Assembly (NCBI GenBank): GCA_015999745.1
Contig: JAECQP010000015.1
Coordinates: forward strand, 1 to 64,000
Direction of reading: 5' to 3'
Origin: Sphingobacteriia bacterium
GTDB taxonomy: Bacteria; Bacteroidota; Bacteroidia; Chitinophagales; Chitinophagaceae
Length of the DNA: 64,000 nt
The position numbers were made by a program, and so were the translations under genes. The stretch's first letter is position 1, and each line of letters opens with the position of its first letter. Positions 43,705-52,959 of the stretch are shown here, in pieces. The notes beneath the pieces were generated by a model. That model worked only from the letters and a program-made list of their open reading frames with translations, did not search any database and was not told where the DNA came from.

Positions 43705-44769
43705 CTAATCCCTTCCCAGCCGGGGCCTTAGCCTTGCACTGCTTTTGTTGAAGATATTTCTGCCTTTGTCGATTCCTTTTCGAATGGCTTCCTGCCTTTC
43801 TTTGGGCATATGTATGGTGTCTTTGCATTCCACGCTGCAACAGCCATTGAATTCGGCAGCGCAGTCCGCACACTGAATAAACAGGAGGTGACAACCATCG
43901 TTCTTGCAGTTGGTATGCGTATCGCAGGGTTTGCCGCACTGGTGGCAATGTGCAATCACATCTTCGGTAATGCGCTCACCCAACCGATCATCAAATACAA
44001 AGTTCTTCCCGATGAACCGGGCAGGCAATTCCTGCTCTTTGATTTGTTTGGCGTAATTGATGATTCCTCCTTCCAGGTGGTACACTTTATCAAAACCCTG
44101 GTGCAGCATATAGGCACTGGCTTTTTCGCAACGAATGCCGCCGGTGCAATACATAATGATGTTCTTCTGTTCTTTTCCTTTCAGCATATCAACGGCCATG
44201 GGCAACTGCTCGCGGAAAGTGTCGGAAGGAATTTCCACGGCGTTCTGAAAATGTCCTACTTCAAATTCATAATGATTACGCATATCCACCACTACGGTAT
44301 CCGGATCACTGAGCAGTTGATTCATTTCAGCAGCATTCACATACCTGCCTTTACGTTCCATAGAGAAAGAAGGATCGTCGATGCCATCCGCCACAATTTT
44401 CTCCCGCACTTTGATCTTTAATACCCAGAAACTTTTTCCCTGTTGCAGTTCGTCGTTCAACCCGTCCGGATCTTCTACGGCAATATTCAACCGGAGGTCT
44501 TTCAATCCATCCATAGCGTCAATGGCCGCTTTGAATGCGTCCAAATGGTGTGTGGGTACACTGATCTGGGCATTGATACCTTCATGGGCTACATAGATCC
44601 GGCCAAATACCTGCAGGGCATTGAAGGTCTTATACAAGTCATCCCTGAAATGCTGCGGGTTCTGAATGGGGAAATACCGATAGAAACTGATGGTGGTTCT
44701 TTTGAAAGGTTCATTCTTTAACCTTTCCTTGAGCTCCTCGTTGGAGACACGGTTGTGCAATACTGCCAT
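43705..44769 (-). CDS. trhO: tRNA uridine(34) hydroxylase TrhO (rhodanese family)
   Basis: An oxygen-dependent enzyme that hydroxylates U34 of tRNAs to form 5-hydroxyuridine. With ATG 44769 it has 354 residues: an N-terminal acylphosphatase-like domain ([20 protein letters not shown]), a rhodanese domain with catalytic Cys208 in [14 protein letters not shown], and a Cys-rich tail ([32 protein letters not shown]) that probably binds zinc. The frame continues upstream for 54 codons, but that part has no family similarity. A -7 box at 44849-44856 supports the shorter form. Confidence 0.92.
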   Translation of the reverse strand: MAVLHNRVSNEELKERLKNEPFKRTTISFYRYFPIQNPQHFRDDLYKTFNALQVFGRIYVAHEGINAQISVPTHHLDAFKAAIDAMDGLKDLRLNIAVEDPDGLNDELQQGKSFWVLKIKVREKIVADGIDDPSFSMERKGRYVNAAEMNQLLSDPDTVVVDMRNHYEFEVGHFQNAVEIPSDTFREQLPMAVDMLKGKEQKNIIMYCTGGIRCEKASAYMLHQGFDKVYHLEGGIINYAKQIKEQELPARFIGKNFVFDDRLGERITEDVIAHCHQCGKPCDTHTNCKNDGCHLLFIQCADCAAEFNGCCSVECKDTIHMPKERQEAIRKGIDKGRNIFNKSSARLRPRLGRD

Positions 44770-44848
44770 AAAAATAAATTTCAGACATAAGCGGAGCCTA
44801 TGTTCCGTTAAACAATGGAGCTGCTTGCAGGGCAGCCAAAATTCGGAG

Positions 44849-44856
44849 CAAAGGTA
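44849..44856 (-). promoter_or_regulatory. Putative -7 box of trhO
   Basis: Minus strand TACCTTTG, an exact TAnnTTTG match about 80 bp before the trhO ATG, in the gap behind the DUF5686 gene. Confidence 0.5.
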
Positions 44857-44860
44857 CAAA

Positions 44861-47311
44861 TTATCTGAACAATGGCGCAGCAATACGGAAACCGGTGGGC
44901 CGGGCCCCTCCTTTTTCGAAGCCCTGAACAAAGTCTACCCGCAATACTTTAAGGATGTTCTCCAATCCAAAGAAACATTCCAGGTAGTTGTTCGCATTGC
45001 TGATGTGCAGTGCGTTTGCGCCGGTTACGAAGAACCAGTTGAGCTTTCTGAATCCCGGAATTTTATTGCTGATGAGCCCGTTCAGGTGGTATTCCACATG
45101 GCCTGCAGCGCTGAAGTTGGCGCTGTTGCTGTACCGGTAATAAGGAGCCAGTTGAAAACTGTTCAAAGCCGTAGAAGCCAGCAGGGTCTGGTTGCCCTCA
45201 AAATGCTGGTAATCGGGAATGAATACCTGCTTAGCGCTGAGAAATCCTCCCACCGAAAGCCGGTAATTCAGTTTGCCCAGTAATTTCAGGTTTAACTCGT
45301 CGCTTACGCCGGCCCGCCACCGGGTATACTCCACATCACTGCCCAATAGTCCGGAGATTCCCTGAGTCATTGAAGCGGTAAACAGTGGCCAGCCGGAACC
45401 GATATTGATTTTCCGGCCGGGCATTTCAATATAGCGCGAACCCGGCCTCCAGCTCAGTCCAAGCGTAAGAGAAGCGGCCTGATGACGAAGCATGTTCACG
45501 GAGGTTATTTCTGTTGGATAGTTGGGCGTGAATTCACGGTTGGGGTCATTTTTCCAGGAAACCATATCCGGCAGGTTCTCCAGCGGGTTCCTGTCCTGGA
45601 ACTCAAAACTTCCGCTGATGTTGAATCCATTGCCGATGCCACTGCTATAGCTTGCCTGAAAAAAAGCAGCTTCATACAGTTTCTGGTAATTGTATTCGCC
45701 CAATAAAGTATACAGGGTATTGATCCTGTCGCTTACCGGGCCTGCATTGTTGAATTGCAGCATTTTTCTTCCACCCGAAACGGAGATGCGCTGTAAATAT
45801 TTGCTGCCAAATTGAAGAGAGGCAGTCAGCGAGGGATTGAAATGCCGGTTGGCAAAACCATACCGAAGGTCGGGAATCACGGACAGCGTATTGCCTCCTC
45901 CCAACTCCTTCCGAACCGTGGGTGTAAAATGCAGCACACCGCCTTCCACCGTATTGTAATTGAAGGAACGCAGCAGCGACGGAAAACCGATGGTCAATTT
46001 TTTCTTTTGCCTGCTGATGGTTTCACCGGTGAACAATAAACCGGCGAGGCTGATCTTATTCCGGACCCGGTCGAGCGAATCGAGGTAGCGCGGGTCTTTC
46101 CGAACCTGCTCCAGGCTGTCTTTTTTCCGGTAATCGCGGGCTTCTTCGGTTAACAAAGGCAGCGGACGAATGCTGTCCCAATAGGCGGCTGTTTTTTTAT
46201 TGGAGCTGTCGAAATACTTCAGCACCGTGTTACCGAAATACTTTGGTTTAAAAGAAGGGGTCAGATCAAATCCATCGTAGACCTGCAAAAAGTTGCCGAA
46301 GAAATCAAAGCCCAGAAATTTACCGGCCGGATAAATCACCTGGTTTTTGATCACCCAGTAATTTCCTGCGGGAACATAGTTTTGTTTTATGGCCAGCGTA
46401 TCGAGCAACTGAAGCTGTTGCGCCTTCAGTAATTTCAAATCAACCGACTGAATTCTCCAGTCATTTTCGGTGATATGAATATAGCCCGTAAACAAAGGCT
46501 CATAGGTTCTTTTGGGCGTTACTTTAATCCGGCTCACTTCGCGGCCAAACTCAAAATAAGTGCCTTCAAATTTGTAGCGGTAATAGTTGAGGGCATTGTC
46601 TGCAATGGGAGAAATGAATCCTCTTGGATTCAGACTGTTGCCCACATTAATGATGTTATCATAGAAGGAAATGATCTGGGGACTACCAAGACCAAAGCCA
46701 TCACTCCTGCCGCTGACTTTGGTGGAGATCACTTCCACTTTCCGCTGATCCGGTTCCTGCATCGAGTAACGGGCCACTGTTTCCGAAAGAAAAATCATTT
46801 TTCGCTTGCTGGTATCCCCGTCTTCAAAATCCACTTTCTGCCCAAATAATTTGCCGGGGTAATCCCTCAACTGCATTTGTCCTTTGATGTACACATTGCA
46901 GGTGAATTGTTTAATTTCCCGCAGGTGCGATTCGCGCAACGTTATGGCTTTCCGGATGATGGCATAAGCGGGATCTTCGCCACCGGCACGAACGGCCACA
47001 TCCGTCAGGCTATATTGTTGCGGCCGCAGTTCAAAATCAATTTGCTGCGGTTCCCTACCCACTTTGATCTTTTGTTCAACAGATCCATATCCGATGAACT
47101 GCCCGATTAGAATGTATTCACCCGGATCGAGCTGCAGTTGATAAAATCCTTTGCCGTTGGCCGAACCCCCCTTGGTGCTGCCCTTCACCAAAACAGAGGA
47201 AAACGGGAGTGGCTGCCGGTCTGCAGCGGAGCGAATGGTGCCGGAAATGGTACCCGCGTTCACCTTCAACATGATCAATAACAACAAAGCAGTTCCTAAT
47301 AAACGATTCAT
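44861..47311 (-). CDS. DUF5686 / carboxypeptidase-regulatory-like outer-membrane protein
   Basis: An 816-residue envelope protein, start taken at the ATG at 47311 ([20 protein letters not shown], signal peptide); ATG 47317 is equally possible. A carboxypeptidase-regulatory-like domain (about 20-100: [40 protein letters not shown]) is followed by the DUF5686 region, predicted to be mostly beta-strands and ending in an outer-membrane barrel. The role of DUF5686 is unknown. A terminator at 47354-47380 separates it from the upstream operon. Confidence 0.87.
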   Translation of the reverse strand: MNRLLGTALLLLIMLKVNAGTISGTIRSAADRQPLPFSSVLVKGSTKGGSANGKGFYQLQLDPGEYILIGQFIGYGSVEQKIKVGREPQQIDFELRPQQYSLTDVAVRAGGEDPAYAIIRKAITLRESHLREIKQFTCNVYIKGQMQLRDYPGKLFGQKVDFEDGDTSKRKMIFLSETVARYSMQEPDQRKVEVISTKVSGRSDGFGLGSPQIISFYDNIINVGNSLNPRGFISPIADNALNYYRYKFEGTYFEFGREVSRIKVTPKRTYEPLFTGYIHITENDWRIQSVDLKLLKAQQLQLLDTLAIKQNYVPAGNYWVIKNQVIYPAGKFLGFDFFGNFLQVYDGFDLTPSFKPKYFGNTVLKYFDSSNKKTAAYWDSIRPLPLLTEEARDYRKKDSLEQVRKDPRYLDSLDRVRNKISLAGLLFTGETISRQKKKLTIGFPSLLRSFNYNTVEGGVLHFTPTVRKELGGGNTLSVIPDLRYGFANRHFNPSLTASLQFGSKYLQRISVSGGRKMLQFNNAGPVSDRINTLYTLLGEYNYQKLYEAAFFQASYSSGIGNGFNISGSFEFQDRNPLENLPDMVSWKNDPNREFTPNYPTEITSVNMLRHQAASLTLGLSWRPGSRYIEMPGRKINIGSGWPLFTASMTQGISGLLGSDVEYTRWRAGVSDELNLKLLGKLNYRLSVGGFLSAKQVFIPDYQHFEGNQTLLASTALNSFQLAPYYRYSNSANFSAAGHVEYHLNGLISNKIPGFRKLNWFFVTGANALHISNANNYLECFFGLENILKVLRVDFVQGFEKGGARPTGFRIAAPLFR

Positions 47312-47353
47312 AAGCATATAGTCTTGAAACGGGGGAAGTAATAATTCCGTTAC

Positions 47354-47380
47354 AAAAAAAGGCCGGAAATAATTCCGACC
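47354..47380 (-). terminator. Intrinsic terminator of the ddl-PASTA-rhodanese operon
   Basis: Minus strand: GGTCGGA/TCCGGCC stem with one G-U pair and a 6-base loop, then seven T residues, about 50 bp past the rhodanese stop codon. Confidence 0.85.
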
Positions 47381-47431
47381 CTGCAATTATTTGTTAATTA
47401 ACAGTAAATGATTGACGAGTGGTAACGAAGA

Positions 47432-47740
47432 CTACTGCGGGAATTTTTCTTTCCAGGCCAACATACCGCCGGTTACATTGATGGTGTCCTTAAATCCAAG
47501 CGTATCAAGGATCAGGCAGGCTTGGCCACTTCTGTTACCACTTCTGCAATACACATATACCGGCTCATCTTTCATAGCATCTATCTCATCTATCTGCATG
47601 GTTTGTACTTTGCCCAGCGGCAGTAATAATCCGCCTACATTAAACTCGGCATGCTCATGAGGTTCTCTTACATCAATGAGGTTAAATACTTCCCCGGCGT
47701 CAAGCTTTGCTTTTAATTCTTCAACAGTAATGGTTTGCAT
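47432..47740 (-). CDS. Single-domain rhodanese
   Basis: A 102-residue cytosolic rhodanese-homology protein: FNLIDVREPHEHAEFNVGG and the active-site loop VYVYCRSGNRSGQA with the catalytic Cys. Such small proteins move sulfur or act in redox relay; substrates are not evident. It starts 9 bp after the PASTA gene and is the last gene of the ddl operon. Confidence 0.9.
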   Translation of the reverse strand: MQTITVEELKAKLDAGEVFNLIDVREPHEHAEFNVGGLLLPLGKVQTMQIDEIDAMKDEPVYVYCRSGNRSGQACLILDTLGFKDTINVTGGMLAWKEKFPQ

Positions 47741-47749
47741 AAATGGTAT

Positions 47750-48574
47750 TTATTGTATGATTGGTGTTCTGATGGTATCTTTTACAGGGGCGGTTTCACT
47801 GATGTACAAATCCATCATCTGCCCCTGGTGAATTTTGTTCGGCAGTTTCTCACCCGCAGGCCCGAGCGCTCCGGAGAACAGATCGGGGTTCTGCTTAATC
47901 ACAAATGCAGCCGCTGAATCGCTGATCGGGCCAACTGCTATAATAGATCCGATATTTATACTAATGGTTGCCAGGAAAGCGCGCGCATCGGCCAGGCGCT
48001 GACCAACCAGATCCGGCACATCCAGCTCACTTGTTCCAACCCCGCTGCCCAATACAAAATTAATCACTGATCCGATAGGAATCTTTGTTCCCGGTTTTAC
48101 CGGCTCATCATTGATCAGTTGCTCCAGTACCGCATTGCGCGCGATATCGGGCTTATACGTAACATAACCCAGTTTTAAACCCAGGCTTTGCAAATACATT
48201 TCTGCACTCTTGATAGAGAACCCGGCCAGGTTGGGCATTTCCACCTGGGGAGGTATCACCCTGTTCACCGTCAGGTAAATAGTCCTGCCTTGCTTCACCA
48301 TGGCATCCGCTTCCGGAGACTGGCGAACCACGGCCTGTCTGGCAACGGTATCAATATATACGGAGTCCTGAATGATGATTTCAAAGCCTTTATCTTCCAG
48401 GATTTTCTGGGCAGCCAGGATATGCTGACCCGTAACGGAAGGTACCTTTTCGTATTTACCATACCCGGTAAGCCATTCCAGGGAACCAAAAAACAAAAGG
48501 ATCAGCACCAGGATCAAACCCAGTCCTGTCAATATATTTACCCAAAGTGGTTTTGCCGTTATAAATTTAAACAC
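47750..48574 (-). CDS. Membrane-anchored PASTA-domain protein without kinase
   Basis: A 274-residue protein with a single N-terminal helix (about 12-34) and three PASTA repeats (about 42-108, 110-182, 185-258; VPSVTGQHILAAQKILEDKG, MPNLAGFSIKSAEMYLQSLG, VPDLVGQRLADARAFLATIS). In other bacteria PASTA domains bind muropeptides or peptidoglycan and are joined to Ser/Thr kinases or PBPs; here they stand alone. It lies between ddl and a rhodanese gene, which supports a cell-wall role. Confidence 0.9.
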   Translation of the reverse strand: MFKFITAKPLWVNILTGLGLILVLILLFFGSLEWLTGYGKYEKVPSVTGQHILAAQKILEDKGFEIIIQDSVYIDTVARQAVVRQSPEADAMVKQGRTIYLTVNRVIPPQVEMPNLAGFSIKSAEMYLQSLGLKLGYVTYKPDIARNAVLEQLINDEPVKPGTKIPIGSVINFVLGSGVGTSELDVPDLVGQRLADARAFLATISINIGSIIAVGPISDSAAAFVIKQNPDLFSGALGPAGEKLPNKIHQGQMMDLYISETAPVKDTIRTPIIQ

Positions 48575-48600
48575 AGGGCTGTTTTAAAGTTTAATTGAAG

Positions 48601-49581
48601 TTAAGCAAATGCCTGTTCTACTACTGCAGTATAAAAATCGGTCAGGCTCATACCCATGGCTTTAACCTGCTGCGGTATTACGGAAGCCTCGCTTTGTCCG
48701 GGCACCGTATTTACTTCCAGCATAAAAGGTTTTTGCTGCACGGTATCGTAGATAAAGTCGATGCGCACTACCCCCCTGCAGTTCAGCATTTCGTATACTT
48801 TCACCGCCGCCTGGCTTAACCCTGATTTCATTTTATCATCCAGTATTGCAGGCGTAGTTTCCACACTCTTGCCCTGGTATTTGGCCTCAAAATCAAAGAA
48901 TTCATTTTGGGTGCTGATTTCAGTGATCGGGAGCACCGTAATATTGGCCCCCTGCCTGAACACACCAATCGTAAATTCGCGACCGCTGATAAACTCTTCC
49001 ACCAGCAATTGCGCATCTTCGTTGAACGCCTTTTCCAGCGCGGGTTGCAGGGCATTCGCCTCTGTAACTTTACTCATACCAATACTGCTTCCGCCGCTAT
49101 TGGGCTTCACAAACAGCGGGAGCCTGAGTTGCTGCAAAATGGTTTCAGCAGCAACAGGGGTATGCTTAAACAGGTGCATGGATTTTGCCACATTGATTCC
49201 ACCAAAGGCAGCAACTGCAACGGTAAAACGCTTGTTCATGGTCAGCGCCGATGTAGCAGCGTCGCAACTGGTATAGGGCAGGCCAATCATATCAAAATAA
49301 CCCTGCAGTTTACCATCTTCGCCGGGAGTACCGTGGATGCAAAGCAACGCAACATCAAAATTGATTTTCTGTCCTTTCACCTGAATGGAAAAATCTTCTC
49401 TCCATACCGGGGTCTGTATACCCTCTTCATCCACATACCACCAGCCGGTAGGGTTGATATCAATTTTATAAACATCAAACTTGTTTCTGTCGAGATTACT
49501 TCCAACCGTAACGGCGCTTTTATAACTGATCTGCGCTTCTCCGCTCAAACCACCTGTTACCAATGCAATTTTTTTCTTCAT
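48601..49581 (-). CDS. ddl: D-alanine--D-alanine ligase
   Basis: An ATP-grasp enzyme that makes D-Ala-D-Ala for peptidoglycan. The 326 residues include IALVTGGLSGEAQISYKSA, LLCIHGTPGEDGKLQGYFDM, YTSCDAATSALTMNKRF, VKPNSGGSSIGMSKV and GVVRIDFIYD...MLEVNTVPGQSEASVIPQQ. All substrate-binding segments are intact. It is the first gene of a three-gene operon with the PASTA and rhodanese genes. Confidence 0.96.
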   Translation of the reverse strand: MKKKIALVTGGLSGEAQISYKSAVTVGSNLDRNKFDVYKIDINPTGWWYVDEEGIQTPVWREDFSIQVKGQKINFDVALLCIHGTPGEDGKLQGYFDMIGLPYTSCDAATSALTMNKRFTVAVAAFGGINVAKSMHLFKHTPVAAETILQQLRLPLFVKPNSGGSSIGMSKVTEANALQPALEKAFNEDAQLLVEEFISGREFTIGVFRQGANITVLPITEISTQNEFFDFEAKYQGKSVETTPAILDDKMKSGLSQAAVKVYEMLNCRGVVRIDFIYDTVQQKPFMLEVNTVPGQSEASVIPQQVKAMGMSLTDFYTAVVEQAFA

Positions 49582-49597
49582 ATCATCTGTTGTTCAA

Positions 49598-49605
49598 CAA
49601 ATATA
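49598..49605 (-). promoter_or_regulatory. Putative -7 box of the ddl operon
   Basis: Minus strand TATATTTG, an exact TAnnTTTG match 16 bp before the ddl ATG. Confidence 0.55.
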
Positions 49606-49651
49606 AGAAGAAGGGTATAAAGGCCGGGGAATGAACTGTTATAAAGCAAAT

Positions 49652-49682
49652 AAAAAAGGGAAGAAATTCCTCATTCCTTCCC
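49652..49682 (-). terminator. Probable intrinsic terminator of the ferredoxin gene
   Basis: Minus strand: GGGAAG/CTTCCC stem with a longer purine/pyrimidine loop followed by six T residues. The roughly 140 bp between it and the ferredoxin stop codon hold another hairpin, GTTGCC/GGCAAC at 49719-49736, and no coding region that I can support. Confidence 0.6.
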
Positions 49683-49819
49683 CTCACGTTGGCGGGAAAT
49701 ATCACCCACCGTTAAAGGAGTTGCCTTTGGGGGCAACAGTTAATTGATAGTAAGGTAGAAACTTATTTCAGTAATTGCAAGCGTTTTAGCCGAAAAAGTT
49801 CCGCACAATTGCTTGTGCA

Positions 49820-50167
49820 TTAATCGTGCAATTTGCCCTTTTTCGCCATCAACTGATCAACAGTTTCCTGGTACTGATCGTCCGGAACACAGCAATCAAC
49901 CGGACAAACGGCTGCACACTGAGGTTCTTCGTGGAAGCCCTGGCATTCTGTACATTTATTCGGAGTGATATAATAGGTATCCGAGCTCAGCGGCGCTAAA
50001 CGGTCTCCCGCGTCCACCTGGGTTCCGTCCAGAAGGGTAAAACTACCTTTTACAGTGGTTCCATCAGCGATAGACCATTCTACACCACCTTCATAAATGG
50101 CGTTATTGGGACATTCTGGTTCGCAAGCCCCACAATTGATACATTCGTCTGTAATTTTGATTGCCAT
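49820..50167 (-). CDS. 4Fe-4S dicluster ferredoxin
   Basis: A 115-residue electron carrier with two cluster-binding sites: CINCGACEPECP near the N-terminus and CTECQGFHEEPQCAAVCPVD in the second half, separated by a roughly 45-residue insertion, as in the Bacteroidota YfhL-like form. The start is ATG 50167 (MAIKITDECINCG); the open frame upstream overlaps the divergent reductase gene and is not used. Its partner enzymes are unknown. Confidence 0.93.
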   Translation of the reverse strand: MAIKITDECINCGACEPECPNNAIYEGGVEWSIADGTTVKGSFTLLDGTQVDAGDRLAPLSSDTYYITPNKCTECQGFHEEPQCAAVCPVDCCVPDDQYQETVDQLMAKKGKLHD

Positions 50168-50177
50168 AGAAAATGGG

Positions 50178-50218
50178 TTTGTTGGTTGAGTGAATTTACA
50201 TTTGCTAATACAAAAATA
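50178..50218. promoter_or_regulatory. Divergent promoters of the ferredoxin and acyl-CoA reductase genes
   Basis: Plus strand: TTTG (50178-50181) and, after 15 bp, TACATTTG (50197-50204), 24 bp before the reductase ATG. Minus strand: TATTTTTG (50218-50211), about 43 bp before the ferredoxin ATG. Both -7 boxes match TAnnTTTG exactly and overlap back to back in a 61-bp gap, so the two genes may be expressed in a coupled or competing way. Confidence 0.5.
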
Positions 50219-50228
50219 CGGCTGACCG

Positions 50229-51233
50229 ATGACTTTACAAGAACGAATTGCATTATTGTTACGATTAAAGGAATATTTTTTGAGCGGGGACCCCGTATGG
50301 GAGGAAACCAAAGAGCGTGCCTACCGCGAAAACCAGTGGTTTATCCCCGAATTCATTGAGATTTCCGTAAAAAATATCGTTACCGGATTCCTGGATAAAA
50401 CAGCCCTGGAGCAGTGGGCAAAGGCTTATGGGGTGCCCGGGGAAAGGACCAATCCGAAAACAATCGGGATCGTTATGGCCGGCAATATCCCCCTGGTGGG
50501 CTTTCACGACCTGCTCTGCGTGTTTATCAGCGGCCATACTGCCGTTATCAAGCCCTCTTCCAAGGATGAAATCCTGGTAAAATACCTGGTTAAAAAGCTC
50601 TATGAATGGGAGGTAACCATCCAGAACCATATCTCCTTTGCCGAAAGGCTGAACAACTGCGATGCCTATATTGCCACCGGCAGCAATAATTCGGGCAGGT
50701 ACTTTGACTATTACTTTGGTAAATTTCCGAATATCATCCGGAAGAACCGCACTTCCGTAGCTATACTGGATGGCAAGGAAACCACGGAAGAACTGGACTT
50801 ACTGGCCGATGATGTGATGCTGTATTTTGGACTGGGTTGCAGAAATATCACCCAGTTACTGGTGCCGGAAAACTATGACTTTGTTCCTCTTCTGGATGCC
50901 TTAAAAAAGTATGCGCACTTCATGGAGTACCACAAGTACAAACACAATTATGACTATCACCTGGCATTGCTGATTATGGCAGGCAAATACTACATGAACA
51001 ATGATACGGTGGTCCTTGCCCAAAATGAATCTCCATTCTCTCCCGTAAGCCAGCTGCATTATGCCACTTATTCCAGCCGGGCAGCAGCGGAAGCATTACT
51101 CACCGGCAATGACGCTATTCAATGCGTGGTGGGGCATGACTACACCCCATTCGGAAAAGCACAACAACCCGGCCTCACCGATTACCCCGACGGGGTAGAC
51201 ACGATGGCTTTTTTACAGGAGCTGGGCAACTAA
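50229..51233 (+). CDS. Acyl-CoA reductase (LuxC-like)
   Basis: A 334-residue protein of the aldehyde-dehydrogenase superfamily. Family segments are IGIVMAGNIPLVGFHDLLCV, HTAVIKPSSKDEILVKYLVK, DAYIATGSNNSGRYFDYYFG, ATG-type nucleotide loops and the catalytic Cys region MLYFGLGCRNITQLLVP. LuxC-like enzymes reduce activated fatty acids to aldehydes. The length is shorter than LuxC of luminous bacteria (about 480), as usual in Bacteroidota. Divergent from the ferredoxin gene. Confidence 0.88.
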   Translation: MTLQERIALLLRLKEYFLSGDPVWEETKERAYRENQWFIPEFIEISVKNIVTGFLDKTALEQWAKAYGVPGERTNPKTIGIVMAGNIPLVGFHDLLCVFISGHTAVIKPSSKDEILVKYLVKKLYEWEVTIQNHISFAERLNNCDAYIATGSNNSGRYFDYYFGKFPNIIRKNRTSVAILDGKETTEELDLLADDVMLYFGLGCRNITQLLVPENYDFVPLLDALKKYAHFMEYHKYKHNYDYHLALLIMAGKYYMNNDTVVLAQNESPFSPVSQLHYATYSSRAAAEALLTGNDAIQCVVGHDYTPFGKAQQPGLTDYPDGVDTMAFLQELGN

Positions 51234-51384
51234 GACGGAATAACGGCAGAACGGGCACCCCGGACAAATTCTAAAAACATTTGTTAAATGGTGCCGGGGG
51301 TGAACTGTCAATTCATCAGCTTCGTTTATTTGTTACCCGAAAGGCATAAAATTTGCCTACTTTACTAAAAATAACCTTAGCACT

Positions 51385-52908
51385 ATGAATTGGAAAAATG
51401 GTTTAGCAATTGTGGCAATCAGCGCCACTACAGCACTGGCCAGTGTATGGGGCTACGGCCGATACGTAGAACACCAGCAGGCGGGCATTCAGGAAGCGGG
51501 AAAACTCCCCGTAAACTATGCCGGTTTTTTTGACAAATCTGCAGCCGGTAACGCAGTTGATTTTACTGCAGCCGCAGCCAGCGCCACGCCAGCGGTTGTG
51601 CACATTAAGACCCGGACAAAAGCCAAACAAATTTCAGGCAATCAGCAGCAGCGTCAGAGAAATCCATTCTCCGATTTTTTTGGGGATGATTTCGGCGATT
51701 TCTTCGGAGGCGGCCCAAGGGTTCAGCCCGAGCAGAGGGCCAGCGGTAGCGGTGTGCTGATTACGGAAGACGGTTACATCGTAACCAATAACCACGTGAT
51801 TGATGGTTCCGACGAAATCAATGTAACCCTTGCCAATAAAAAATCATACAAAGCCACACTGGTAGGACAGGATCCCAGCAGCGATCTGGCTGTGATTAAA
51901 ATTGAAGGAAAAGCATTCCCTTATATGGTGTATGGGAACAGTGATGAAGCCAAACTGGGACAATGGGTACTGGCCATCGGTTATCCCTTCAACCTCGATG
52001 TAACTGTAACAGCCGGTATCATCAGCGCCAAATCAAGATCCATCGGTATCAACGACAGGCAGGGCAACAGTCCTGTAGAATCCTTCATCCAGACCGATGC
52101 CGCGGTGAACCCGGGCAACAGCGGCGGCGCACTGATTAATATCAACGGAGAACTGATCGGTATCAACTCTGCCATTGCCTCCCCTACCGGATCCTATGCA
52201 GGATACTCTTATGCCATTCCGGTGAATATGGTGAAGAAGATCGTTACGGATATTGTAAAATTCGGGACCGTTCAACGTGCTTATATCGGTATCAGTTATC
52301 CAAAAGACAACCTGAGTGATGATGAAAAAAGAGCGCTGGAAAAAGAAGTAGGCGCTTCCTTTAAAGAAGGTGAGGGTGTGTTTACGCTCAGCATCCCCGA
52401 AGGTGGCGCAGCAGCAGCGGCGGGCCTGAAGAAAGGAGACCTGATCACCAGGATCAATGGGGTAACCGTAACCAGCGGCGCTGAATTACAGGAGCAGGTT
52501 GCAAGGTATAAGCCCGGAGATAAAGTGACCGTACACTATAAACGTGGCGGGAAGGAAACCATGGTAAACATTACTTTAAAAAATAAGGCAGGCAATACGG
52601 ATATTGTAAAAAACAGCAGCCTCCTGGAAAAACTGGGCGGAGAACTGGTGAACCTCGATAAGAAAATAGCGACAGCCAACGAAGTAACAGGTGGTGTTGT
52701 GGTGAAGAAAGTAGGCAGCGGATTGCTGAGCAAGAGCAGAATGGAAGATGGCTTCGTAATCACAGGTGTAAATGGAAAAGACATTAACAACCTGGACGAA
52801 TTGAAAGAAGCACTGTCTGTGATCAAGAGTGGTAATATCCGGCTGGATGGATTCTATCCCGGCTTTGAAGGCAGGTATACTTATCCATTGCGCATCACGG
52901 AAGATTAA
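51385..52908 (+). CDS. Do-family serine endopeptidase (DegP/DegQ)
   Basis: A 507-residue periplasmic protease/chaperone with an N-terminal membrane or signal segment (about 5-23). The protease domain (about 60-290) has the triad His137 (TNNHVIDG), Asp167 (SSDLAVIKI) and Ser246 (GNSGGALIN). Two PDZ domains follow (about 295-405 and 425-500; GAAAAAGLKKGDLITRINGV, MEDGFVITGVNGKDI). A Gly/Phe/Asp-rich LA loop (PFSDFFGDDFGDFFGGG) sits near 94-110. It degrades or refolds misfolded envelope proteins. Confidence 0.95.
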   Translation: MNWKNGLAIVAISATTALASVWGYGRYVEHQQAGIQEAGKLPVNYAGFFDKSAAGNAVDFTAAAASATPAVVHIKTRTKAKQISGNQQQRQRNPFSDFFGDDFGDFFGGGPRVQPEQRASGSGVLITEDGYIVTNNHVIDGSDEINVTLANKKSYKATLVGQDPSSDLAVIKIEGKAFPYMVYGNSDEAKLGQWVLAIGYPFNLDVTVTAGIISAKSRSIGINDRQGNSPVESFIQTDAAVNPGNSGGALININGELIGINSAIASPTGSYAGYSYAIPVNMVKKIVTDIVKFGTVQRAYIGISYPKDNLSDDEKRALEKEVGASFKEGEGVFTLSIPEGGAAAAAGLKKGDLITRINGVTVTSGAELQEQVARYKPGDKVTVHYKRGGKETMVNITLKNKAGNTDIVKNSSLLEKLGGELVNLDKKIATANEVTGGVVVKKVGSGLLSKSRMEDGFVITGVNGKDINNLDELKEALSVIKSGNIRLDGFYPGFEGRYTYPLRITED

Positions 52909-52930
52909 CAGATCAGAAAAGCATATTCAA

Positions 52931-52959
52931 AAACCGCATGCAATGCATGCGGTTTTTTT
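52931..52959. terminator. Terminator of the DegP/Q gene, overlapping the end of the amylase gene
   Basis: Stem AAACCGCATGC/GCATGCGGTTT (11 bp) with a 3-base loop and a T-tract on the plus strand. The T-tract runs into the stop codon of the convergent amylase gene, so it can serve both genes. Confidence 0.9.

Noticed and set aside
44770..44931. N-terminal extension of trhO
   Set aside because: No family similarity, and it contains the putative trhO promoter box.
50168..50311. 48-codon extension of the ferredoxin
   Set aside because: It overlaps the divergent reductase gene and its promoter; the shorter form begins with the usual MAIKITDECINCG.
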